From NCBI GenBank assembly GCA_032158295.1, contig CM063249.1, positions 12,032,139 through 12,096,138 on the forward strand: a DNA stretch of 64,000 nt, in the 5' to 3' direction. This stretch comes from Pycnopodia helianthoides. Taxonomy: Eukaryota > Echinodermata > Asteroidea > Forcipulatida > Asteriidae. Within the stretch, counting starts at the first letter, position 1. Every line of letters begins with the position of its first letter. The notes under the pieces were generated by a model. It was not told the DNA's origin. It saw nothing but the letters and a program-made list of their open reading frames with translations, and searched no databases. The position numbers and the translations under genes were made by a program. Below are positions 12,601 through 22,600 of this stretch, in pieces.

Positions 12601-15269
12601 ACCATTATGTGCATAGAGTAAGTGAGATTTTGAGGCATCTTGGAGTATGCATGTATAGGAGTGTTCCAATCTCATGATAAAACCTGTACCTGTGCAGAAG
12701 GCTTGAACTGATGAGCCAGCCCGCCTCCAAATCTGGATAGAGGAATTCAGACGGTCTGTCATGGAAACGATAGTGGTGGATGACGGTAGCCGACCGGTCC
12801 GTTAAAGCTCGCCCTAGAAACCATTCCTGCAGATTTAAAAACAAAATTGTCATTTTGAAACTGATAAGTATGAGTCTATCGAGGCAGTTGGTATCGACTG
12901 CTCACAGGGGCAAAGTACAGACAATGCGACTCATGGCATCCCAAGCTTGAAAAAAAAAACACCCACAGAGCATGAACTTCCTGCAGGCACAACTTGTACA
13001 CAGCTCAACAGAAGCAAAACATAAATTTAAAATTCATTAAAATAGAACTAACATTTGCTATCGAATTAGGATATGTAGGAAGGTGCACATCTCTAAACTT
13101 ACTCAACAAATACTTTGGTAACTACTTGACTTTATGTGGAAATTGTGATACAAGCTGTGAACACTTTTGCCTGCCAGAAAAGGCCCTAGAATGTTTGAGG
13201 TTGCTCTTTTTGTAAACGAGGTGACGTGGACTTTTAGCATTACTCTGTGCATCAGGGTTCCTACATCTTCTTTGCATTTATATATGTTCACCTTTTTTGA
13301 GTTGTATCTCTTAAGAACTTCCACCAGTCCATGGACACTCACTCGAGTCTGCTCCTCACAGAAGAATATCCATTTGGCCTTCGCAAAATCCTCTCTCAAT
13401 CTGTGACAACAAGTGGATGAATTATGGAAATAGTAAATAATGGTACCAGAGCATTGATAAGGGAAACAGAACAGTGAGCCAGTCATGCCAAAGGAAAATC
13501 ATTCTTAATAGACTGTAATGGCTCTTAAGATACTGTTAACATTCTGCAAATATTGTTAATTCAATTTTAATAATAATAATAATAATAATAATATGCATTT
13601 ATAAGCACTTTTATATCTTTGTATCGAAGTACCATACACTATTACCACCCCTGTTTATTGGGCCTTGAGCATTCCTGGAATCATCTCAACTCCTTCGGAG
13701 TATGCAGTACCGGCAGCCAAAATGGCGCACAGGTTTCTAATCATTCACATCAACAATCTCTACCCCTCGCAGGTACCCATTCACTCCTAGGTGATGAGAA
13801 GCAATTAAAGTTAAGTGTCTTGCCCGGGGAACACAAGTGTCACAACGGGGATTCGAACCCACACTCTGATGACTCGGCCATCGAAACTTGAATTTGATGC
13901 CCTAGAGCACTCGGCCACAAACAGGCTACTAAAAATACATGATTTGTAAATGACCTTTAACCTTAATAAAGCAACCTGACATTAAAAAGTTACAGCTCAC
14001 TAAAACTTACTTAGGAAACACAGGCATAATTGTCCATACACCACTGAACTCATACATTTCATGCAGTAAAATGACACGCGGAATCCCCTGCAATCAAATA
14101 AGTCAATAATTTAAATCAATTACTACATTTTGTCTCTATACAAATTAAAGATTCCAGATAAACACAAATATGAAGTTTTTATGTACAGTTAATAGCTTCC
14201 TACTCGTTAAAACAGGCCCATACAAAGTAACTGCCGATCAAGTCGTAACTTGACTCGGCATGTGACATCACAGACATCCTCAATAAGTTGCCCAGAATCT
14301 TACCAGGTTTAGGATGCGGTATTGTTGTTCTATGTCCACCTTGGTTTCCCGTGCCCATTGTAAATGAGTGCTTGCCTGTTGGCTGCGAATAATAAAAACA
14401 ATGTCCCCACCGGTGACACTGAAGTGTCCCTGTAAATAAGGATAATAAACAAGTTTAGTTTTGTGTTTTTAAAAGGTAGAATAATAATAATACTTTATTC
14501 ATATCACAATACATACAAAAGTAAACACATTTTGAAAAATAGTTTTAAAGATATAAAAATATAAATACCCCTCCCACTAATTATACAAACCCCCCAAAAC
14601 AAAAAACACACAAACACAAAAAAGGACACTGAAATTTGACAATCCAAAAACCAGGGACAACAGGCAAAACAATAGAATTAGATGGGCTGCCTAGTACTTT
14701 TTAGTTAGTATTAGGGGACAGACAAAGATGAAATAAATAAGGCTTGGGTTGGGGCACTCCGACCAGCATAAAAAAGTAGTAGGCCCCCATTGATGCATTT
14801 GGTGATTGGTCTCTCAGTCACCAGCTAAAGCCCCTTGCCAACAACTTTAAGTCATGTAATTGTTATTGTTTTTGTAATGTTATTGTTATTTGTTACCGTT
14901 ATGTAATGTTAGTGACGTAACACTACAGCACAAGGGCAAGGCCGACTTACCTCCAATTCCCGTTCTGCCACTGTGGTTAAATCCCGCGGAAGATAAGGAT
15001 CAAAAGTAGCAGCAAATACTCCTTTATAAAATGACATCAACATAAAAAGCATTAATAGACTAATAGTATTAACGATTATCATGTATTAATAAATGCGTGG
15101 ATTGTTTACTGTCAGTAAATTTCTTACCACCACCAGCAGCAATGAAGAACAGCAGGGTCACGATGGGGCCGCCATGTTTTACAATAATTCCACGGGGTGG
15201 ATTTGAGTAAAGCGCAATTTTCAAAAGCGAGCATATTCTTAAATTGCGCGTCCGCTCGATTTCCGTCAC
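6666..15269 (-). CDS. B3GLCT: Beta-1,3-glucosyltransferase (B3GLCT), complete, 14 exons
   Basis: Exons in transcript order: 15269-15128, 15021-14951, 14429-14304, 14087-14011, 13400-13292, 12826-12690, 12064-12001, 11310-11113, 10829-10760, 10451-10338, 9600-9498, 8712-8587, 7663-7519, 6833-6666. All are GT-AG and in phase, giving 549 aa (human 498). The enzyme adds glucose to O-linked fucose on thrombospondin type 1 repeats in the ER. Conserved blocks include [10 protein letters not shown] (about 149-158), [25 protein letters not shown], the metal-binding LVVVDDDT (DDD 398-400), [41 protein letters not shown] and FHKH. The C-terminus KEEL is an ER-retention signal, like REEL in human. The start used is the only in-frame ATG, but the N-terminus is suspicious: one extra C in the run at 15165-15168 would open a better start at 15175 with a compact signal peptide. 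Confidence 0.96.
6881..7180 (+). mobile_element. tRNA-derived SINE copy 1
   Basis: This copy carries a B-box-like GGATCGAGTCCCAGTC, followed by the body shared with the copies at 13568-13920 and 36824-37163 (GACACTT... CACTTAA... AATTGCTTCTC...) and ends in an ATT-rich tail. It lies in the last B3GLCT intron, with its nearest edge about 47 nt from the 3' splice site at 6834. Confidence 0.75.
7788..7960. mobile_element. Palindromic MITE, family C (GGGCCCAATTTCATAGAGCTGC), diverged
   Basis: The left end GGGCCCAAATTTCATAGAGC matches the termini of the complete copies at 31548-31789 and 49258-49452. The right end is degraded. It is intronic in B3GLCT. Confidence 0.55.
8831..9223 (+). mobile_element. 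MITE family A, copy 1
   Basis: This element of about 393 bp has inverted termini (TAAGGAACATTACATAATTG and CAATTCTGTAATGTTCCTTTA) and an internal foldback around AATGAATAAAACGCTCACTGA...TCATT. Other copies are at 21076-21441 (right terminus lost), 30598-30990, 43860-44253, 47666-48060 and 53864-54257 (inverted). Five keep both termini. It has no coding capacity and is intronic in B3GLCT. Confidence 0.9.
9240..9440 (+). repeat. Dispersed repeat carrying two histone-stem-loop-like hairpins
   Basis: The block GTGAGGTTTGTGGAGACACC followed by ATCTCTCTATGAG and GGTTCTGAAAAGAA recurs at 58205-58300. It ends with GGTTCTTTTCAGAACC at 9409-9424. Inverted related hairpins at 9312-9327 and 9409-9424 make the block partly self-complementary. 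CAACGTTTCGATCAGTATGC in the middle resembles the terminal segments of retroelements, but I cannot place the family. Confidence 0.6.
9409..9424 (+). other. Histone 3' stem-loop-like hairpin (GGTTCT/AGAACC)
   Basis: GGTTCTTTTCAGAACC forms a perfect 6-bp stem with a TTTC loop, followed by ACCACA as in many histone mRNAs. It fits the general histone stem-loop form. No histone coding sequence lies upstream; it belongs to a dispersed repeat. Confidence 0.6.
10016..10327. mobile_element. Tandemly duplicated MITE-like block with TTAACCCTT termini
   Basis: It begins TTAACCCTTGAGCGCC and ends GGCACTGTAAGGGTTAA. Two internal units of about 155 bp each contain GACGTTCTGAAA, GAGTATCCATCCACAGGCCG and TACGTTCTACTACTC plus an A-rich run. 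It lies in a B3GLCT intron. Confidence 0.7.
10510..10688. mobile_element. MITE family H (CAATGGACCTTATGCAC termini), copy 1
   Basis: The ends CAATGGACCTTATGCACATG and GGCCTAAGGTCCATTG are inverted. Inverted copies are at 26451-26626 (ends ATAGACCTTAAG and GCATAAGGTCTAT) and about 53677-53860. All share GGGCGCCC(T/A)CGGCT. It lies in a B3GLCT intron. Confidence 0.7.
11362..11587 (-). mobile_element. MITE-like family B, copy in B3GLCT intron
   Basis: This is the reverse-orientation copy of 5069-5297, with the same ends (TTAACCCTCTTGCTGTCTG and AGTAGGAGGGTTAA). It starts about 50 nt from the exon ending at 11310. Confidence 0.75.
13568..13920 (-). mobile_element. tRNA-derived SINE copy 2 (most complete)
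   Basis: On the minus strand the head reads GTGGCCGAGTGCTCTAGGGC (tRNA A-box-like), then GGTTCGAATCCCCGTTGTGA (B box), GGCAAGACACTTAACTTTAA, a 200-bp body with GGTACCTGCGAGGGGTAGAG, and a (TTA)n tail at 13568-13592. Copies are at 6881-7180 and 36824-37163, with a head fragment at about 19245-19385. It shares the transcription strand of B3GLCT, in whose intron it lies. Confidence 0.85.
15168..15180 (-). promoter_or_regulatory. YY1-type element AAAACATGGCGGC at B3GLCT start
   Basis: The minus strand reads AAAACATGGCGGCCC. This fits the AAnATGGCGGC element that typically lies just downstream of the start site in TATA-less promoters, and its ATG is a plausible true start codon. As written, that ATG hits a stop after five codons. 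Confidence 0.5.
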
Positions 15270-16634
15270 AAAAATTGGGCGAATAGAAATTTGCCCAACT
15301 CAACTTGATTGAATTCCGCAAGTGTGCAATTTTTGAAATAACTGTTTTTTTTTAAAAACTGGATCAAATGAAGGGGTGTGCTCATTTGTTGCTGCCCATT
15401 AGATTCCCTGAAAACCCGAAATAAAGCCTGAATTCCTATAGTAGGCCTATAAATTCAAAATGGGTAAAAAGGGCATGTTCTTATTCCTCCATGGTAAAAC
15501 AAAATCAGTGGTGCCAAACAGCTTCTTATTAGTCCTTTGTTTCTGGAACTGACCATCCCAATAATTTGGATCTATACGGACTCATTTAATTTGTTGTCTC
15601 TTTTCGAATTTTCTTATTATTTTAATCATGTTGTTTGAGTTGCCCCACTTACTTTTATTCAAAGTTAATTTATTTATTTTATTACTTTGTGTTTTGTGTA
15701 TTTACATATTCTATAATTATTTATCTCTTCATTTTTGATTGGTGTATTTTCTCCTTAGGTGACTGGGTAAACAGGCTTTCGAGCTACAGCTAGTATATGA
15801 GTATACTTTTGTTGATCCTGATGATGGCCATCACTAAGGTTGTTTTGTAAACTTCGTGTGCTTTTAATTTGGGCATTTTGCTAATATTTACTTTTTGCTT
15901 GTTACTTATAAATACTGATTTATTTATTTATTTATTAATTTTGTTTTACTTACTTAATGGCAAAATAAAGAATAAGTTCACCGCATTTGAGTAATTGGGA
16001 TTGCTGAAATTACTTGGAAAAAGCCCCCGAAGATTGAACCCCCTACCCCTGCCATGTGGTCCGATCAAGCAGCGGCGATGAAAACAAGTTTTAAGGGGGG
16101 GGGGGGTGGGCAATAAAAACTTTCCAAGAAGCCCCCTTTCAGCACTCTCAGATGTCGTATAGTTTACTGTTTTAATAAGATAATGTACTATTAGGTAGAA
16201 GCAAATCATTTTTCTGTGTGTAAATTTACATAATTATTTTTCAAAAAGTAGTTAAAGGCCTGACGTTTCGACCCTAGCAGAGTCTTTCTCGAACTAGGCT
16301 AAAAAAAAATTAAAAAAAACCACATCGAAACTATGGAAACTGCTCACCATGACAGTTTTGTTATATTTTCATTTTGTTTAATTACATGGGCCATGTATGA
16401 CATCCAACGGGTGTCTCAGTTAGTTCTTTATTTTTGTATTTTTTGAATACATTTCTAGCTAAAGATCCCAAATTTCGCGTCAGGGCGTCAGTAATGCACT
16501 TCCCGTGATGATGTGTGGCAAGCATTTAAATTTGCGCGCAAAACTTTAGATACAAATTGCGCACGAGCAATTTCGAGTTATGTGCGCTCTGAAAATTGCG
16601 CTCAGCAACGACTGGTTGGTATGTGTAAACAAAA
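15270..16634. promoter_or_regulatory. Head-to-head promoter region of B3GLCT and the TBC gene
   Basis: About 1.4 kb separates the divergent starts. Both edges carry the block TGAAAATTGCGCT followed by an ATGGCGGCC element, in opposite orientation (about 15205-15175 on minus, 16589-16643 on plus). The middle is AT-rich and holds a fragment CCCTAGCAGAGTCTTTCTCG (16273-16292) found at three other places, plus a G run at 16096-16108. I see no TATA box placed for either gene. Confidence 0.5.
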
Positions 16635-16643
16635 ATGGCGGCC
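16632..16643 (+). promoter_or_regulatory. YY1-type element overlapping the TBC gene start codon
   Basis: AAAATGGCGGCC contains the start codon at 16635-16637. It matches the YY1 core-promoter element, which often overlaps the initiator ATG in housekeeping genes. Confidence 0.5.
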
Positions 16644-19600
16644 ACGGGTGGAGGAGCTGCGTTCCCGCGCTGGTTACTCGACTCTAAAAGCGAACTTACA
16701 CGAACAGAAGTGAGTAATTTCCTGTTTGGTAGAACATATCGTAGACCTAAACTCTTTGTGCTGTTTTTTTATATGTAAATTTATGAGTACTGTTCAGTGT
16801 TCGTAGCAAACCAGAAAATATAATATTCGCTCTGCCTCTGGTCAAGTCAGTCATCATGTCACTGTCAGTAGCGCCTATATTATTTTTTAACACATGACCG
16901 TGACCGTGACGACTCGACTGTGAGTCAGTTAATGAGTTAGGCTTAAATTAATGGAGATAAATTGGTGGCATGCTGCTGAAAATGTTCCTGTTTTATCGTG
17001 TAGTGTACTCATACTAAGGAAAGGCCTCATGTACTTACTATTTTCTCTTGAAATTATTTGACAAATATTTTATGCAAAGACTGGCATGGCACTTCTCTAC
17101 TCAGTAACTCACCACACACTGTCAGACTGTCACAGTCGCAGTCCTTGACAGACTGACATAGGACTTTATTTCTTGTCTCCTTCATCCACTGGACTGGTCA
17201 TGGTCGACTGCATGCCATCACGCATCATGGGCTCCATGCCATGCCAGCTGCAGCAGCCATGTATTGCTTATTCATTCGTTTCTTCCTTTTACGACTTTAT
17301 TAATCTGCTTGACAGTCGTTAATAATAAATACTCTCCGGAAAGAACTAGAGAAAATGAATATGAATAGGCTAGGGTCTAATTGATGAGGGAGAGAGAAAG
17401 ACAGTAGGTCATCGTCATTTTAGGAAACCTTTGTTGTTACAGCAGACTGATTATAGTTATTATTATTATTATTATTATTTATTCGGCCATTTCACAAAGA
17501 ACAATAACAATACAGGTATTTGCAAATAAAACTTTAGTAAGAGGAAAAAAATTAATTAATAAACAAGTTGAACAGAACTACATGTAGGCATACAGGCTAG
17601 ATAGCAACTAAAGCACTGGTCCCGAATGAAGATGACTGACAGCAAGGTTTGGATACAACAAGGAACATGTTGCTCAGCCTCAGGAGCTGAGCATAAAATA
17701 GTTTATTGCTCCATGACATAAGCGGAGGCAGACAGGGCAGTAATATACACAAAACAAAAATCCGTTTTATTTCATTGTTTGTCTTTTTCCAGAATACAAA
17801 AATGCACATGGAGGCAATGAAGGCAGTTAGCGCCCCAATGGCACTGGCTATTATTGCCTTGGTGCCCCTTGAAATGTTCCAGTTACAACTTTACGAGTTT
17901 ATGTTTCCTTCATGGACGAGCTCTTTATCAAACACTTCACTTCAGTAATAAAAAAATCTTAACCGCGCCTCCGCCTGATATTTATTTTATTTTTTTGAAC
18001 TTTCGGAACTTCCAAAAATATATTTTCAATATCGTTGTCACAATGAAACCCTGACTAAATAAAGTGAAGACAAAAAAACATTATTGTAAAATACACTGGG
18101 GTTTTGTTGTTCTCTTCGAGAAACTATTGATGCCACTGTAGATAGTCAGCCATGGTATGCTGGAATCTCCGACTTGCCTATAATGCTGAACACAATGAAA
18201 AACTGTGCTGGCAGCATATCGATCACTCTTAAGCCTCAATTGCACAACAAAAGGACGAAGGTTTGGAATTGGGGATTACACAATATCTCTCGGAAAAGGG
18301 GAGATTGCGAGCAAGATTTCCGGTACCCTTTGTCCCTCTTTGTAGGAGGAAAATGAAGTGTAGCACGGTTGAGTTTGTACGCTTAGTGCATGCAACACAA
18401 TGAATTGTCGTGGGCGTATCTATAACATGTTCGCCAGCCAATCTTACATAGGGCTTTATCACACCCGAGGGCGTCTCAATCTGCAGCTGACCATACCAGA
18501 AAACACCAGGGTGTACCCCTTTTCTCTTCTAACAGGTGGACGAAGCAATAACGGTCAAGTGTCTTGCTTGAAACACTTCAGTGTGCCATCAGGGACTTTC
18601 AAGTGTCTGTTTTTAATTAAACAATTAGTATCTCGCCATTTGTTTTTTTTAATCTAAATAAATCAAAGTTCCTCAGCTTCACCTAGCCAAGCCTAGCCAA
18701 ACCTAGCCAAATAGCATGCCAACTGTCTTGTTACCATCGGGGTTGTTTTTCACACAAAAAAATTAATTAATGACCTTGTTTTCCCATAGGAATTGGTATT
18801 CCCATACGGATTGTACAGCAATCACTTAGCATTGGACCTAATACATGTAGTCACTACTAGGTGAAATGAACCATTTGGTTGTCAGATGACTTCGCGGTGG
18901 AACTGTAGAGGGGATATATCAAGGTGCCAAATGAGTGAGACTGTGCCTACTGGACTAGTGGGAAAGACCATTCAAAATAGATAAGGGGATTATGGCCGTT
19001 TTTGGTAAACAAACATAGGTGCTAATTCCATGAGTTGTAGAGGCAAAGGGAGAGTAAAGTGGTATAAACTAGTATAAATAGAGACACATGTGGGCTAATT
19101 TCAAAGGAAAAGTGGCTAGAACTTATTTTTATTGGTCACAAGGGTCTTTATCTAATAGTTTGGAAGATTTAAACGTGATTGTGTTCCTCAAAAACATGTA
19201 TTACACAAAATATCAAAACGTACACTTAAAAAGTACCTGTTGGTGGCAGTGTGTGAGTTTTTTTTATGGTGTCCTGCAGGGTTTTAAGAACACAAATGTC
19301 AATACCGGGACTCGAACCACTGAGTAGAAACACCAGAGCTTGAGTTTAGTGGACTTGACTGCTCGGCCTTGACATGCCGACAAGTCTACCACAACCAAAA
19401 AAGGAAGCTCCAAAGTTGTTCCGAGTGTTTATAAACCTCCACTGTAATTAAGCTTGGAAAACTTTGGCGGGAAAACAGGTCATTCGACATGAACTGGTTC
19501 AAGGAAAAAAGTGCCTTGCCCTTTGCAGAATGAAGTGTTAGGCCTTGCATACCCAATGGTGAAATAAAAATAATAATATTTCCAAGTGTAACACTAACAG

Positions 19601-22600
19601 ATAGAAACTAATACCCTATTAATTTCTCTAAGAAGTCATTTCTCTAATAGTTTCTTTGTCTTTGATACTTTGTGGTTTTTTCACAGCAGTGTAAACTAGG
19701 AAATTGACATCTACCTGTAAATTTGAATCCGTCATACCTCCATTCATATTTTTGTAACCCTACTTTTTGAAAAAGTTCTTATTTGAAACACTTATTTGAA
19801 AGTGTTTTTCAATTTCGTTGCTTTTATTTTGTATCTTTTTTCTAATAAATTATTCTTTAGGAGTGGAAGGTGTTAACTGAAGAACTCTATCAAGCCATTC
19901 AACAACAACTGACCGAGAGTAGAGTGTCACGGTTCACTGAACTCTCCGATGCAGAAAAACAGCTGTTTTTAGAAAGGGCAGCTAAGGCAATACAGGAAGG
20001 TAATTAAATTAGGAAAACCTCAAGGTTCAAAAAATTAACACTAGACCCCAGGATCGAGGCTAGTGATTTTGGCATTGGGCCAGTAAACTCAAGACGAGTC
20101 CACTGTTCTTGTGTTTTTCAATCAAATAATGATTTTGAAGTGTACTTACCCATTTAAGATTATGAGAACAATTTACCTTGTTTCTGGACTTATAAACATA
20201 TTTTTGGTTCAGTAAACATTTTGAGCTACAAGCCAGCTGCAGTCTTGTGCATCCCTCCCCCATTGGAGCCTTGTACATCAATGGCATACCTAGTAGGAAA
20301 CAGTCCTTCAAAGTGTTCATAAATGATTACCATGGCATTCACAAATATATCACACAATGTTTATGACATATCTCACCACTGAGGGAAAAGCTACCGATTG
20401 CTAGTTATATTACTTCAACTTGAATGTCAGATGGTAGAAGTATCTTTCCAGTTGACCTGTCTCACTGGACAGGCTATCTCATTAGACAACTGGTCAGTAG
20501 ACAAACATTTCAACCGTCGGCCTATTGGATTCTCTGATAATTCGTATACCTACGTCCAAGCCAGGTGTACACTTAAACGCCAACAACTTAAACTTAAATT
20601 TTATTTTTTGGTATATTATATTTTTTCTCCTGAAGACGAGCAGAGTATACTGTTTAAAACGTCTCGAGACCAAACCGGCTCTTTTCAGAGCCAACACTCA
20701 ACAAAAAAGATTTACACATGGTTGTACCCGCAAGTTTACTATTTATTTATAGTTTCTTCTTACTTTTTTTTTTAGGAGAGACTTTGCAGAACTTCAATCG
20801 GCTAGCATCCAAGTCACTAGACCAACATCTCAGTAGTAACGCCAATCAACAGCTACTCACGTCATCACCAACTGGGAGCAAGTCGGAACTTATACTCGAC
20901 CATGCTAGAGAGGGCGCCCTGGGACTTCTGAAGCGTTGGCCAGGCAACAAGGCCAAGCTGCACCGATTCTTCAATCAGGCACTGCCCGATCGTCTGAGAC
21001 AGATGGCATGGAGGCTGTTTCTGAGGAGTCCAAAAGGTAACTGTCAAACAGCGGTTTGTTACAAAATGGTTGCATTTAAAGGAACATTACAGAATTGTTT
21101 TTTGCTAACAAAACAGTTGCGCGCAGTGTAAGCACTTTATGTAATCCACCATATACATTAACTGACAAACTTGTAGAAGTTTGAGATCGATCGGCCATCT
21201 GGGTCACGAGAAAATAGTGAAAAACCGATTACACATTTGCATAAAATTATATAGCTTCAACAAATGAATAAAACGCTCACTGAGCGATAAACTCCAATCG
21301 GAAAATTAGTTTATTCATTTCTCATCAAATATGGCATTTCAGGAAGAAATATTTCAAGGGATGTTTTCTACTGTCATCATCATTAGACAGTGTAAGTTTT
21401 ATGTAAATCTGTGATCAAAAAGTATATTTTACAAGTTTAAGTACGTCAGAAACTCTGCAATTCATGCAGGCCTGGAATTTTATCTATGAGAGGGCAGGGC
21501 CGTTTTCATTTTGCAAAGGGCACTCCCATTGAACATATTATAGTCTATGGGAACTTTTGAAGGGGCACCATGGCCAAGACCAGGGCAACAGAGGCCATGG
21601 CCTCCATGCAATTCCAGGCCCGACATGTTGGTGCCTCCTTGACTTCTACTTTCAGTTCTTAAATGCAGTCTATGTGAGCTTTGTATGCTGTCAATACTGC
21701 ATTTGAGGAAGAAATTGCTTTGTTTAAAGTGTTGGGTCATCAATTACTACTTTTGCTTAACAGTAGGCAAAGATTTGTGCTTACTGTAGCAGAAAAATTT
21801 GCTTACCTGCAAGCATATTTCACAGGTTCAGCAAGTTTAACTTGGATTTGCAACATTCATTTGCTTACAGTAAGCGCCGGAAGGTTAGCATGCCTTCTCT
21901 TGTGCTTACTGTTAGTAGCGTATGAAATGGACTATGCACAGTAAGCACAAAATCGGCCCGTTAAGCAGCTTTGTGACATTGGGTCCAGGTCTTTTTACAC
22001 TGAGTGGCAGTCTTCAACCACAAAATATTTGTAATGAAAAATGTATGTTTGTTGTCTTGTCATTTAGCCTTCGAGAAAGACTCTGCTAGGGTTGAAACGT
22101 CAGGCCACTAACTAAATTTTTGAAAAATGTTATGTTAACCTTTTAAATTGTGTAGCATTGATTGATTTATTTCATTGTTAACAACTTTTTTTTCTTCATT
22201 TCATTTGATTGCCAGTGAGATCCTTATATCTGGAGCAACTGAAGTCGGATCCCAACAACGTGATGTCCATTTTGGATCTGGAAATCATCCAGACCAGCGA
22301 GGCCCTCCTTCTCCGAGAGCCAACATTTGAAGAACTGGCAAACAACACAGGTAATGACTCTAAAATTAAAGCATGGGCATAACATTGGTATTAAAGATGG
22401 AAAATATAAATGTTCACAGATTGACACATAACTTACATGGTGTAAAGATGGTCATGGTGGAAAACTTCCCTTGAAATATGTTTGCCTGAAATTTTATAGT
22501 TTTTGAGAAATGAGTGAAACAATTCATTCTGATCTCGCGAGTTGATAATCAAACTTCAATCTTTTGCATTCTAAGATGCAAGCACAGTTGGGAGATCTTA

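Noticed and set aside
13850..13920. Possible tRNA-Leu gene (A and B boxes)
   Set aside because: The boxes belong to a SINE repeated at least three times in the window, and no full cloverleaf with an acceptor stem is evident.
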